A stretch of DNA of 64,000 bases from Clostridioides difficile CD160 (GTDB lineage: Bacteria > Bacillota > Clostridia > Peptostreptococcales > Peptostreptococcaceae): contig NZ_AVHW01000096.1 in NCBI RefSeq assembly GCF_000449425.2, forward strand, positions 124,001 through 188,000. Reading direction: 5' to 3'. Under the pieces are notes generated by a model, which worked only from the letters and a program-made list of their open reading frames with translations, had not been told where the DNA came from and ran no database searches. Below are positions 35,240 through 45,493 of the stretch, one piece after another. The stretch's first letter is position 1. Each line of letters begins with the position of its first letter. Position numbers and translations under genes: made by a program.

Positions 35240-35797
35240 ATAAATCTCACCTTCTTTGCTAGAAAATTCTTCAATTGATATTAAGAATTTGCTAAATTTT
35301 CCATACCACTAAATCATTTGACTAACCTGTATAATAACATATTCAGGGATTTTAGTCAAGATTACACTAATGTATTAAGTTTCTTAAGTAATATGATAAA
35401 TAATAAAGCAAAATAAATAACAAGACATATCAAATACATTCAGTACCAAGCTAAATTTAACTGATAAAATTAATTTATTAACTTCAAAACAAAAACTACT
35501 CTAAATTTTTATCTTTTATCTTTTATCTTTTATCTTTTATCTTTTATCTTTTATCTTTTATCTTTTAAATAATTTTAACATGCCCATAAGATATAATACC
35601 CACAAATAATAAATAATACTCAAAATATCTATTTAAATAATCACACACCCTTAAACAATCCTACTCCGACTAGAATCATCTTAAAAGATGTAAAAATTTG
35701 ATGATAAAGTAGCCATTTTTCCAAAAAAAATGTAATATATAATTATATCTTGTAATATTTTAGAGATAAATATTAACTATAGTAGGGAGAAATTTGT
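35240..35797. other. Intergenic stretch with a 7-bp repeat
   Basis: Apart from the heptamer repeat at 35511-35566, no gene or RNA is seen. A promoter for the plus-strand gene at 35798 must lie near 35740-35780. Confidence 0.5.
35511..35566. repeat. Heptamer tandem repeat (ATCTTTT)8
   Basis: Eight exact copies of ATCTTTT, intergenic. Confidence 0.95.
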
Positions 35798-36625
35798 ATG
35801 GATTTAAGCAAAAAAGTAAGAATTTTAGAAAATGCATCAGATGGCAAAAGTGAATTTGAAATATTAGAATTTGAAAAACTTGAAGGTGCTTCTAGCCCAA
35901 TGATGGCAATGGGATTATATTTTGCTAGAGAAGCTGGCTTAAGAGCTAGACAAATTAAGATAAAGTTAAATAATTCATCAATAAAAACAGAAGCTGGTGC
36001 ATTATATTATTATAAAGGTAATATCTCTTCTGAAACTAAAATTGGTGGTGTTGGAGGTCTTTTTAAAAAAGGAATATCAGGAGCACTTACTAATGAATCA
36101 ATGATGAAACCTGTATATAAAGGTACTGGCGAAGTTTACTTAGAACCTTCTTTTAGACATTACTTATTTATGAGCCTTGATAATGATTCAATAGTTGTTG
36201 ATAAAGGATTATTCTATTGCTGTTCTGATACAATAGAAGTAAAGGCATTTACACAAAAGAACTTCTCATCTGCTTTACTTGGTGGTGAAGGTTTCTTCCA
36301 AATAGAATTAAGTGGTACTGGTGTAATCGTTCTAGAATGCGTTGTTCCTCAAAGTGAAATTGTAGAGTATGAATTAAAAAATGGAGAAGAATTAAAGGTA
36401 GATGGTAACTTTGCAATAGCAAGAACATCTGGAGTCAATTTCTCTGTTACTAAATCAGATAAGTCTTTAATTGGTTCTGCTTTAAATGGTGAAGGTTTCT
36501 TAAATACATTTACTGGTAATGGCACAGTTTGGTTAGCTCCAACTCAAGTAATGTATGAAAAATTAAGCTTTGGAGCAATGCCTACTAATGATAATATGAA
36601 TAACAAAGTTTCTAAACAAAAATAG
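35798..36625 (+). CDS. AIM24 / TIGR00266 family protein
   Basis: 275 residues. FEILEFEKLEGASSPMMAMG and the repeated beta-strand-rich segments with many glycines (KIGGVGGLFKKGISG, ALLGGEGFFQIELSGTGVIV) match the AIM24 family, which forms a trimeric beta fold. Function in bacteria is unknown. AGGGAGAAA supports the start. It is flanked on both sides by tandem repeats and appears to be transcribed alone. Confidence 0.85.
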   Translation: MDLSKKVRILENASDGKSEFEILEFEKLEGASSPMMAMGLYFAREAGLRARQIKIKLNNSSIKTEAGALYYYKGNISSETKIGGVGGLFKKGISGALTNESMMKPVYKGTGEVYLEPSFRHYLFMSLDNDSIVVDKGLFYCCSDTIEVKAFTQKNFSSALLGGEGFFQIELSGTGVIVLECVVPQSEIVEYELKNGEELKVDGNFAIARTSGVNFSVTKSDKSLIGSALNGEGFLNTFTGNGTVWLAPTQVMYEKLSFGAMPTNDNMNNKVSKQK

Positions 36626-37166
36626 TAGTTTTATAAATATTTATTAAATCATTATGAAATTTATAAAATTATTAATAGGTTTTATTGGACTAGCATTATA
36701 AAATTATTATGAAATTTATAAAATTACTATAGGTTTTATTAAACTAGTATTATAAAATTATTATGAAATTTATAAAATTATTAATAGGTTTTATTGAACT
36801 AGTATTATAAAATCACTATGAAATTTATAAAATTACCATAGGTTTTATTAAACTAGTATTATAAAATCATTATGAAATTTATAAAATTACTGTAGGTTTT
36901 ATTAAACTAGCATTATAAAATCATTATGAAATTTATAAAATTACTATAAGTTTTATCAGACTATTATTGTGAAATCAATATAAAATATAAATTTGAGAGC
37001 TTTTAATAAAATGTAGTATATGTATGTATTTTTATACTAATAGATATGTACATCTATCTAAATACATAAATATCAAGTTATAGCTTGTGTATATAAAAAT
37101 AAACTTGTATTTCATAAATACACTTTTTATTTCTATTACCTTCATTTTATTAAAGCTCTCATTTTA
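36626..37166. other. Intergenic stretch dominated by a minisatellite
   Basis: No gene. It contains the 54-55-bp tandem repeat listed separately, and then an AT-rich stretch. Confidence 0.6.
36640..36965. repeat. 54-55-bp tandem repeat, six copies
   Basis: The block ATGAAATTTATAAAATTA recurs at 36654, 36709, 36763, 36818, 36872 and 36926, each followed by a TAGGTTTTATTAAACTAG-like part. Units differ by a few substitutions. Confidence 0.9.
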
Positions 37167-37811
37167 TTATCTAACCTTCCTTTTTATTGGTTTTATCAAT
37201 AGAGATAGAATTATCAACACTACACTTCCAGATATCAACCAATATTTTTCATCAAAACTGCCTTGACTCATAGACATTATAAAGAATTTTCCAACATACT
37301 TGTCTTTAGTCATCATATTTAAAATTAAATATCCTATAGATATCATATATCCCATGATTGTATTGTTAAATAAATTCGAGAAAAACATTCCCAAACTTCC
37401 TATAAATATAGCTGATGCGAAACTTCCAACAATATACTCTATTACTGGAAAATCTCCACCTAAATATATTAAAATATTTACAAAACCTATAATTAAAATA
37501 GCTATACTTATAATTGACATCAGTATTCTAATTAATTGTACAACAACTTGAGATAATGATTTTGATGATACTATTTCATCAATCTCCTTTGATTGTTCTA
37601 GTGAAAATATAGGTACTAACATTATTATTCCTAATATTGCAACATAATTTTCTAAGCATATGGCTGCCGAAATCCTATCTAAATTAGCTACTCCTTGTAT
37701 TAGAGGAATCAAACATAACAGTATAATTGAACATATCAAATTAATTAAAATGCTTAATTTGAAGTTTTCTTTTATTAAAACTAAACAGTTTTGAAAGCTT
37801 TGACCCAACAT
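37167..37811 (-). CDS. ABC exporter membrane protein
   Basis: About 214 residues from MLGQSFQNCLVLI, preceded by AAGGGGGAA. About six hydrophobic spans cover most of the protein. It starts inside the 3' end of the upstream permease gene (71-base overlap in another frame) and is probably the second membrane subunit of this exporter. No substrate clue. ABC-2 type by context. Confidence 0.65.
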   Translation of the reverse strand: MLGQSFQNCLVLIKENFKLSILINLICSIILLCLIPLIQGVANLDRISAAICLENYVAILGIIMLVPIFSLEQSKEIDEIVSSKSLSQVVVQLIRILMSIISIAILIIGFVNILIYLGGDFPVIEYIVGSFASAIFIGSLGMFFSNLFNNTIMGYMISIGYLILNMMTKDKYVGKFFIMSMSQGSFDEKYWLISGSVVLIILSLLIKPIKRKVR

Positions 37812-39030
37812 CAAGATTCCCCCTTCTTTTTTGCTCATATAAGAATATCGTTAACAAAACAATCACTAATGCACCTAAACTCATCATAAGTCGATTACTC
37901 ATAATTTGATTAAAGTTTTGTGCAACAATATCCCCGCTTAACACACTGTTATGTCTTATCATTAATCCCATTGTTGGATAATCCCCTTTAAGAGCTGTAG
38001 AATTTATACTGTAAAACCACCAAATTAATTGAACAATAATTGCTATTGGTGTATCTGTTAATATAGTAAGGCTCATACCTATAGCTGTAGCTATCATAAG
38101 AGTTGGAAGTAGCCACCATATTGTATATTTTATAAATGCTAAATTATCAACTGATATCCCTTCATTTTTACCAAATGCAATCAAAGGAAGCAAATCTTTT
38201 ATACCTAAAATTAATACTGGTAATAACATCATAAAAACAAGTGCAAAATATCTTGATAAAACTATTTTGTATGATGATACTTGTTTTGAATAAATAATTT
38301 CTCTCATTCTTGAACGCTTATCTTTAAGTGACATGAAAACTGCCACAAACACTGGAAATATACTTAAAACTATACCTATATAATCACAAAAAATTCTTGC
38401 ATATCCATTAGTAACTTTATCTTTTTGTATTGTATAGTTATAATTCTTCACGGCTTCATTATAAGTAATTGGAACTACTCCAAATCTTTGCAACTTATCA
38501 AAGGCATATGCAGACCCTCCACCTAAAATATCATCTACTTTTTGCATTATTTCTTCAAATCTTCCAATAGATACTCTTGAATAATCTATTTTTATGCTAT
38601 CTCCATTTTTCCATAGTGCATTTATTTCCTCAATACTTCTACCAGTTATTTCTTCTATATATTGTTCTATAGTCTTAGTTTTAGTTTGGTCCAATTTTAT
38701 AGATTTAGCTATTCCTGTTGGATATGTTGTATATGAGTTCTCTTGATATTCTCTAATTAAATTTATAGTTGCGTTGGGGATGACTTCTTCTGTTTTCATA
38801 GATTCTTTTTGACCATATGGATATTGATTGTGTATAGAATAATATTCCTCAATATTTTCTACCCTTTGAGGTGCAACTAGTGGATTTCCATTATTAGGGA
38901 CAGTTTTACTTACATCTTTAGAAACTGAACCACCAAGTTGAGAAACATAGAAAAATACTAAAACTATAATAAAAACATAATATACTATACTTTTTAGTAT
39001 ATTTTTACATTCTTTTACAAATAGATTCAT
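37741..39030 (-). CDS. ABC-2 type transporter permease
   Basis: 429 residues. One N-terminal span (SIVYYVFIIVLVFFYVSQLG) is followed by a 170-residue extracellular region and then five or six spans. This is typical of ABC-2 exporters with a large external domain. It overlaps the end of the ATPase gene by four bases and works with it. The substrate could be an antimicrobial peptide, lipid or drug. Confidence 0.75.
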   Translation of the reverse strand: MNLFVKECKNILKSIVYYVFIIVLVFFYVSQLGGSVSKDVSKTVPNNGNPLVAPQRVENIEEYYSIHNQYPYGQKESMKTEEVIPNATINLIREYQENSYTTYPTGIAKSIKLDQTKTKTIEQYIEEITGRSIEEINALWKNGDSIKIDYSRVSIGRFEEIMQKVDDILGGGSAYAFDKLQRFGVVPITYNEAVKNYNYTIQKDKVTNGYARIFCDYIGIVLSIFPVFVAVFMSLKDKRSRMREIIYSKQVSSYKIVLSRYFALVFMMLLPVLILGIKDLLPLIAFGKNEGISVDNLAFIKYTIWWLLPTLMIATAIGMSLTILTDTPIAIIVQLIWWFYSINSTALKGDYPTMGLMIRHNSVLSGDIVAQNFNQIMSNRLMMSLGALVIVLLTIFLYEQKRRGNLDVGSKLSKLFSFNKRKLQIKHFN

Positions 39031-39899
39031 ATCTTCTCTCCTCCCATTATAAGCATATAGCCATCTTCAATAGTTGGATTACATTCTACTACATTTTCAA
39101 AAGGTTTATCATCCGATATGACCCTAAGTGTAGCCTTTCCACCTTGAGTCAGCATACCTATAACTACAAATCTACTTTTTATATTTTCAATATCTTTTTT
39201 GTCTACTTCAATGCTATATACTTTTCCTTCAGCTAGTTTTGCTAAGGCCTCAGTAGAGCCATTGTATATGACCTTTCCACTATCTAATATAGCCACATTT
39301 TCACATGTAGCTTCTATGTCTCCAACAATATGAGTTGATAAGATGACAATTCTATCATTTGCAATTTCGCATAATAGGTTTCTAAATCTTATACGTTCTT
39401 CTGGGTCAAGACCTGCTGTTGGTTCATCTACTATTAAAACTCTTGGATTATGAATTAGCGCTTGTGCTATACCAAGCCTCCTATTCATACCTCCAGATAA
39501 AGACTTTACCTTAACATTTTGGTGATTAGTAAGGTTTACTTTACTTAATAACTTGCATATAATTTTTCTTCTTTTTCTTAGTGGTATATTCGATAAAACT
39601 GCTAAATAATCCATTGCTTTATATACTGTCATATTAGGATACATTGAAAAATCTTGTGGTAAATAGCCAACCATGTTCCTAATATCTTTAGTATTCTCAA
39701 TAGGAATTCCACACATGTCTATTGAGCCTTCTGTTTTTGATAATAAAGTGGCTAATATTCTCATAAAAGTCGTTTTTCCTGCTCCATTTCTCCCCAAAAG
39801 TCCAAACATACCACTGTCGATTTCAAGATTTATGCTATCAAGAGCACTTTTTGTTCCAAACCTTTTACTAAGGTTAGACACTGATATTTTCATTTCCAT
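39027..39899 (-). CDS. ABC exporter ATP-binding protein
   Basis: About 290 residues. Walker A LLGRNGAGKTTFMR, signature LSGGMNRRLGIAQAL, Walker B VLIVDEPTAGLDPEER and the H-loop STHIVGD are intact. The C-terminal domain resembles BcrA/DrrA-type exporters. GGAGG lies 11 bases before the chosen ATG (MEMKISVSNL). It is first of three genes forming an exporter. Confidence 0.88.
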   Translation of the reverse strand: MEMKISVSNLSKRFGTKSALDSINLEIDSGMFGLLGRNGAGKTTFMRILATLLSKTEGSIDMCGIPIENTKDIRNMVGYLPQDFSMYPNMTVYKAMDYLAVLSNIPLRKRRKIICKLLSKVNLTNHQNVKVKSLSGGMNRRLGIAQALIHNPRVLIVDEPTAGLDPEERIRFRNLLCEIANDRIVILSTHIVGDIEATCENVAILDSGKVIYNGSTEALAKLAEGKVYSIEVDKKDIENIKSRFVVIGMLTQGGKATLRVISDDKPFENVVECNPTIEDGYMLIMGGEKI

Positions 39900-39911
39900 A
39901 TATAAATACAC

Positions 39912-40836
39912 CTCCAGAAATAGTTTTATAGAATTGTGTTTCTATAAACTTTTTATTGTATTTTCATAATAAATTCTAAAACTTAAGATATTATTTATAA
40001 ATTTCTAAATTTTTCCTAAAGATTTTAATTTTTCTACTTTTAATTAAAGTATCTATATTTTTAATTTTTACTTACTTTATTTGTGAATCCGTTTTATATA
40101 ATAAAAAGATATGGTGGATGGCTAAAAGAATTATTTATAATGGATAGCTTTCAATGTGATGGTAAGTTGCTATAACTAAAAAATATTGCAGATAACTAAA
40201 AGAATTATTGGATATAAGAGATTAGCTTCAAAAAATAGTTAATTTGCATAATTTAAAAATAAGATAAGTATACAAAAGAATTGTTGGATATAAGATATAA
40301 ATTTTTTTAAAAATTAATTCACATAATAAAAAAATACAATATCTAATTAAAAGAATTATTGAATATAATAGGTTAGCTTCAAAAATAAATCGAGTCACAT
40401 AATGAAAAAATATTATAGATATACAAGAGAATTATAGGACACAATAGATAAATTTCAAAAATATAGTAGATTCAAAACTATAATTAAAAAATCCTCTATT
40501 TTATCAATTGAATTGGAATCTAAAAGATTATTAAATGCCTATTGTAGACTCATATATTTCAAAATCATATTATATAGTCTGTTCTAAGAAATATTTATCA
40601 CATACTTGTATCCTAATGATACTAACTTCGGATAAATCATTTAGCCTTTTAAAATAAATTAAAACATATGTAGCTATACATCACAAGAATTCAAAATAAT
40701 ATACGTATTTCAAAATGCTACTATTAAATAAATAATTAAAAGGCTAATATAATATCTATTCTTCCCTTATAAAAAACATCCTTATCCTTGTCTAAGATAT
40801 GTAAGTACATCAACATTCATAGTTTTTTAGTAATCA
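39912..40836. other. Long intergenic region with a degenerate tandem repeat
   Basis: More than 900 bases without a ribosome-site-led frame. The left part may hold the exporter promoter. The centre holds the 75-bp repeat listed next. A few short hairpins are present and nothing else is recognised. Confidence 0.5.
40120..40500. repeat. Degenerate ~75-bp tandem repeat, five copies
   Basis: AAAAGAATTATTGGATATAA-like blocks start near 40124, 40198, 40274, 40349 and 40425, each followed by TTAGCTTCAAAAA-like and CATAAT-like parts. Copies are diverged. Confidence 0.7.
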
Positions 40837-41328
40837 TTACATTATACAAAATATCACTGCTTGTCCTTCATTAGCTGCTTCCTCTATAAACTTTTTAAGT
40901 TCAATTAAATTTGCCCATATATACTCAAAAAACTCTTCTTCATTCTCATCATCCATAACAGGGTAAATATTATTTTCTAACATCTCACCAATATTAAATT
41001 TTGTTCTAAACATCTGCTCTTCTAAATTGTTCATTGCTTCTGATAATTTTTTTACATCATTAGCTGTAATCAACATTGCAGGTGGCTCTTCATCAATTTC
41101 TACAAGTACATTTCCACTTAGAACTAATTTGCTAAATATATTATCATCATCTCCTCCAAATGGACAACCTGTTAAAGTAAAGTGAATAGCATGCCATGCC
41201 TTATCAATATTAATAGAATTATTTTCATTCACATCTCCAAAAACAAACTCTTGTAAATTCCCTTCTGCTCGTTGTAGTTTCAAAACATTTTCTTCACTTA
41301 TTTTAGTATAACATCCTATCATACCCAT
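40837..41328 (-). CDS. DUF1877 (YfbM-like) family protein
   Basis: About 163 residues from MGMIGCYTKISEEN, with GGAGG upstream. A longer frame would add 41 hydrophobic residues lacking a site. KAWHAIHFTLTG and the acidic C-terminal AANEGQAVIFCIM tail resemble the YfbM family. Function unknown. It lies downstream of rnr but beyond a terminator. Confidence 0.8.
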   Translation of the reverse strand: MGMIGCYTKISEENVLKLQRAEGNLQEFVFGDVNENNSINIDKAWHAIHFTLTGCPFGGDDDNIFSKLVLSGNVLVEIDEEPPAMLITANDVKKLSEAMNNLEEQMFRTKFNIGEMLENNIYPVMDDENEEEFFEYIWANLIELKKFIEEAANEGQAVIFCIM

Positions 41329-41438
41329 AATTCCATTCCTCCTAAGTAGTGTTTTTAATAATTTTAACACTAAATTTATACAAAGTAATATATTGTTATA
41401 AATTAAATAAAGCAAAAATTTATGTAAAACAAAAAAAT

Positions 41439-41469
41439 AAGTGTATCTCAAATTTTAAAGGATACACTT
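41439..41469 (-). terminator. Terminator of rnr
   Basis: AAGTGTATC (41439-41447) / GATACACTT (41461-41469). On the minus strand it is followed by A/T-rich TATTTTTTTG. Confidence 0.75.
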
Positions 41470-41639
41470 ACTTTATATTAAAAATTTATTTTTTAAATAT
41501 TTGTTTTAACTAATTATTTTTTAATTAGCTATTTCCATTAAATATTTTTTAATTAGCTATTTTTATTGAACATTGAGTATTGTAAATTTAGCTATATCAT
41601 AAATACTACAACTTCTCATATCTTTTTTAAATGTTTTAC

Positions 41640-43775
41640 TTATTCCTCTATCTTTTCAACTATTTCAAAATCAATTTCTTTAAAATCTACATTTACACCC
41701 TCAACTTTTATCTTAACTAGGTCACCTATCTTATATGACTTCTTAGTTCTTTCTCCTACAACACTGTAAGAACTCTCATCATAAATATAATAATCATCAT
41801 TCATATTTGCAAGTCTTATCAATCCTTCTATAGTATTATCCAACTCAACAAATATTCCAAATGAAGTTACACTAGATACAACACCTTCAAACTCTTGACC
41901 AACTTTATCCTTCATATAAAGAGCCTTATAGAAATCATGTACATCCCTTTCAGCCAACTCTGCTTTTCTTTCTTTTTCAGAAGACTGAACAGATGCATAA
42001 TCAACTATAGTAGTAAGCTGTTCTTGTCTCTTTCCACTTATCTTATTATTTAAAGATTCTTTTATTATTCTATGAATTTGAAGGTCAGGATATCTTCTTA
42101 TTGGTGAAGTAAAATGACAGTAGAATTTAGCTGCTAACCCAAAGTGTCCACTACATTCTGGTGAATATTTAGCTTGTTTTAAAGAACGAAGCATTATAGT
42201 ACTAATAGCACCTTCTTCTTTTTTGCCCTTTATCTTCTCTATTATACCTTGTAATGCTTTTGGATGTACTTCCTCTTTATCACCCTTTATTACATATCCA
42301 AATGTAGATATAAACTTGCTCAATTCTTCCATTTTTTCCAAAGATGGTGTCTCATGTATTCTATAAACAAATGGTATTCCCATCCAATAAAAATGTTCTG
42401 CAATTGTCTCATTACTTATAAGCATAAATTCTTCTATTATTTTATTAGATATTCTTCTTTCATAAGGCTTTATATCTGCAACTTCACCTTCTCCATTTAG
42501 AATTATCTTTGCTTCTGGGAAGTTGAAATCTATAGCTCCTCTTTTTTCCCTTCTTGACATAAGAATTCTAGCCAAAACCTCAGCATTTTTAAAGTCATCT
42601 GCAACATGTTCAAAAGTCTTTTTAAGTTTTTCATCATCTTTCTCTAATATGTCAGACACTTCTGTATAAGTCATTCTAGCTTTTGAATTTATTATAGATT
42701 CACATATCTCATGTTTAACTACATTTCCTTTATGGTCTATTTCCATAAATATAGAAAGTGTTAACTTATCTTCAAATGGATTTAAACTACATACTCCATT
42801 TGAAAGAGTCTTTGGCAGCATTGGTATTACTTTATCTACTAGATAAACTGATGTAGCCCTTTTTAAAGCTTCTTTATCAAGTTTATTTTTTTCTCTTACA
42901 TAATGTGTGACATCAGCTATATGAACCCCTAATTTAAAGTTTTTATTGGGTAATATTTCTATTGATATAGCATCATCTAAATCTTTTGCGTCATCTCCAT
43001 CTATAGTAAATATGTTTAAATCTCTTAAATCTCTTCTTCTTTTTATCTCCTCTTGAGGAATTTCAACAGCTACAGCTTCAGCTTCTTGCAATACTTTCTT
43101 TGGAAACTCTTCTGGCAGACCATGTTCCCTTATTATAGAGTCTATTTCTACGCCTCTTTCACCTTTTTGACCTAATATCTCTATAATCTTTCCTTCTGGC
43201 TTTCTATCCTCTTGTGGCCATACTGTAATTTCACATACTACTTTATCATTATCTACTGCTCCACTAAAATGTTTTTTAGGTATATATATATCTTTAGTAA
43301 ACTTCTTGTTATCTGGTGTTACAAATCCAAAAGTTTTACTTGATTGAAAAGTTCCTACTATTCTAGTTATCTCTCTCTTTATAACTTTTACTATTCTTCC
43401 CTCTGCTCTCTTTTCTTCAGTAGCAGGTACAACTATTTCTGCCATAACTCTATCATTATGCATAGCCCCATTTATATTGTCGCTTGAGATAAATAAATCC
43501 TGCGTATACTCAGCATCAGATTCCACAAATCCAAATCCTTTTTTATGTGATACAAATTTTCCAACAAAATATCCCATTTGATTTGGAGATATTATTTTTC
43601 CTTTCTTAGTAAAACTTATATAACCATCTTCTTCTAATTCATTTAAAAAATTATAAAACATTGGCATTTCTGATGAATGTATATCAAAAATTTCTGCTAA
43701 TTCTTCTTTTTTTAGAGGATTATATGCACTTTCATTTATTAATCCTAACAAACTCTCTTTAAGTCCTGGTATCAT
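41640..43775 (-). CDS. rnr: Ribonuclease R
   Basis: 711 residues. An N-terminal helical/cold-shock region (GKFVSHKKGFGFVE) is followed by the RNB domain with FTIDGDDAKDLDDAISIEI, whose acidic residues bind catalytic magnesium, and HFTSPIRRYPDLQIHR. A C-terminal S1 domain (EGVVSSVTSFGIFVEL) completes it. It is a processive 3'-5' exoribonuclease that degrades structured RNA and, with tmRNA, nonstop mRNA. It is close to smpB-ssrA, as in many Firmicutes, but here several genes intervene. Confidence 0.96.
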   Translation of the reverse strand: MIPGLKESLLGLINESAYNPLKKEELAEIFDIHSSEMPMFYNFLNELEEDGYISFTKKGKIISPNQMGYFVGKFVSHKKGFGFVESDAEYTQDLFISSDNINGAMHNDRVMAEIVVPATEEKRAEGRIVKVIKREITRIVGTFQSSKTFGFVTPDNKKFTKDIYIPKKHFSGAVDNDKVVCEITVWPQEDRKPEGKIIEILGQKGERGVEIDSIIREHGLPEEFPKKVLQEAEAVAVEIPQEEIKRRRDLRDLNIFTIDGDDAKDLDDAISIEILPNKNFKLGVHIADVTHYVREKNKLDKEALKRATSVYLVDKVIPMLPKTLSNGVCSLNPFEDKLTLSIFMEIDHKGNVVKHEICESIINSKARMTYTEVSDILEKDDEKLKKTFEHVADDFKNAEVLARILMSRREKRGAIDFNFPEAKIILNGEGEVADIKPYERRISNKIIEEFMLISNETIAEHFYWMGIPFVYRIHETPSLEKMEELSKFISTFGYVIKGDKEEVHPKALQGIIEKIKGKKEEGAISTIMLRSLKQAKYSPECSGHFGLAAKFYCHFTSPIRRYPDLQIHRIIKESLNNKISGKRQEQLTTIVDYASVQSSEKERKAELAERDVHDFYKALYMKDKVGQEFEGVVSSVTSFGIFVELDNTIEGLIRLANMNDDYYIYDESSYSVVGERTKKSYKIGDLVKIKVEGVNVDFKEIDFEIVEKIEE

Positions 43776-44375
43776 TTTTCCCTCCTATTTTAATCTTTTA
43801 TTATATTATTTTTTATATTATGTTATCCTTTATATTCCTTATAACAAAGCTTTTTTATTAATTACACATAACTTTTTATACTTTTTATTATTCCTACAAA
43901 CTAAATTACTTATTTATATTTTTGATTTATTATAAATTGTAAAGGAATATCTTGAAACATCATTATAGTGATTTTCTAATCATAAATTATCTGTAATAAA
44001 TGTGATTATTATCGTTTAAATTACTATTTATTATCTACTTTATCACCTAATTATACACTATCAGATAAGATTGGTAAAATATTCATCTCATATAAGTATT
44101 ACTATATAATAATTTATTCTATTAGTATACTCAAATCATGTAAAATTTATATAACTCAATTAATTTTTTAAACACAACTTTATAATATAAAACTCATAAT
44201 AAAAGTAAATTTATATGCTAAATTAGGTTGATTTTTTATTATTTTTTATTTATGCTAGTACTAAAGACTTGCAAACGTTTTTTGACAAGTCTTTATTTTA
44301 TCTAAACTAAACAAACTTTTTTTTACAAATAAATACATGAAATTTAAACTAATCTACTTATTGGAGGAGATAAAA
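43776..44375. other. Intergenic region with a hairpin before the HEAT-repeat gene
   Basis: AAAGACTTG (44263-44271) / CAAGTCTTT (44286-44294), followed by ATTTTATC, is a terminator-like hairpin some 80 bases before the next gene. Nothing else is seen. Confidence 0.5.
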
Positions 44376-44990
44376 TTGGAAGAAGTAATTGCAAAAATTA
44401 TTACTATAGAAAATGGCTTTAAAGAAATTGAAAGCATCGCTAAAAAGATTGTAAAAAATAATGAATCAAAAAAATGTTATTATCTATCAATCTACTTATA
44501 TAGATCAGAATACTATCAAGTAAGAGAATTGGCAGTGTTTATACTTGGCTTTATATCAATAACGATTTCTGAAGCTTTGTTATTTTTAAAAGACAATGTG
44601 AGTAAAGATGAAAACTGGAGGGTACAAGAGATATTAGCTAAATCATTTGATTATTATTGTAGTGAGGTAGGATATGAAAAATCACTACCTGTGATAAAAG
44701 AATGGATTAAATCTGACAACCCAAACATAAAAAGAGCTGTCACAGAAGGGCTTAGGATTTGGACCAATCGAGATTATTTTAAATCTAATCCTGATATCGC
44801 TATATCTCTACTTTCCAGTTTAAAGGATAATGATAGTGAATACTTAAGAAAATCTGTAGGTAATGCACTTAGAGATATAAGTAAAAAATATCCAGATTTA
44901 ATAAAAAAAGAATTAGATTCATGGGATATTTCAAATAAAAAAATTGAGTTTGTATATAGGCTTGCTTCAAAACGTATCTTAGCAAAATAA
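44376..44990 (+). CDS. HEAT-repeat DNA alkylation repair-like protein
   Basis: About 204 residues starting at TTG (LEEVIAKIITIENGF), which has GGAGGAG seven bases upstream. The in-frame ATG 39 bases earlier lacks a site. Helical repeats with YQVRELAVFILGFIS, DENWRVQEILAKSFDYY and NPNIKRAVTEGLRIWT resemble the AlkC/AlkD HEAT fold, which scans DNA for alkylated bases. It lies 17 bases before an HxlR regulator gene. Confidence 0.75.
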   Translation: MEEVIAKIITIENGFKEIESIAKKIVKNNESKKCYYLSIYLYRSEYYQVRELAVFILGFISITISEALLFLKDNVSKDENWRVQEILAKSFDYYCSEVGYEKSLPVIKEWIKSDNPNIKRAVTEGLRIWTNRDYFKSNPDIAISLLSSLKDNDSEYLRKSVGNALRDISKKYPDLIKKELDSWDISNKKIEFVYRLASKRILAK

Positions 44991-45007
44991 ATTGGAGGTG
45001 ACCTTAT

Positions 45008-45370
45008 TTGAAACTTCGCGATGAATATACTTGCCCCTTAGAACTAACACATGATATGATAAAAGGCAAATGGAAATCTATTATATTATGGAGATTACGT
45101 ATGGGACCTACTTCCCTATCAAAACTTGAGAAGGAAATTAATGGTATTAATCAAAAAATGTTGCTTGAACAACTTAAAGAATTAATCGAATTTGGTCTTG
45201 TAGATAAAAAGACATATGAAGGTTACCCGCTTAAGGTTGAATATTTACTTACACCTATTCGAGGAAAGCAAATATTAGATGCTTTGGCTATAATGCAAGA
45301 TATAGGAATTAACTTTATGCTAGATAATGGTATGGAAGATGTCCTTAAGGAAAAGGGTATTTTAAAATAG
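45008..45370 (+). CDS. HxlR-family transcriptional regulator
   Basis: 120 residues from a TTG codon with GGAGGTGACC upstream. The winged-helix HxlR signature (CPLELTHDMIKGKWKSIILW then LSKLEKEINGINQKMLLEQL) is clear. These proteins often respond to thiol or aldehyde stress. It probably forms an operon with the preceding HEAT-repeat gene. Confidence 0.88.
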   Translation: MKLRDEYTCPLELTHDMIKGKWKSIILWRLRMGPTSLSKLEKEINGINQKMLLEQLKELIEFGLVDKKTYEGYPLKVEYLLTPIRGKQILDALAIMQDIGINFMLDNGMEDVLKEKGILK

Positions 45371-45493
45371 GTAGATACACTCTAAATATATACCCACAAA
45401 AAAGTAAGTAATTTACCATTATTTTCAACTGGTATATAATTAAATTACAGAAATATTATATTAATTTATTATATATTTAGGAGGTAAATTATT

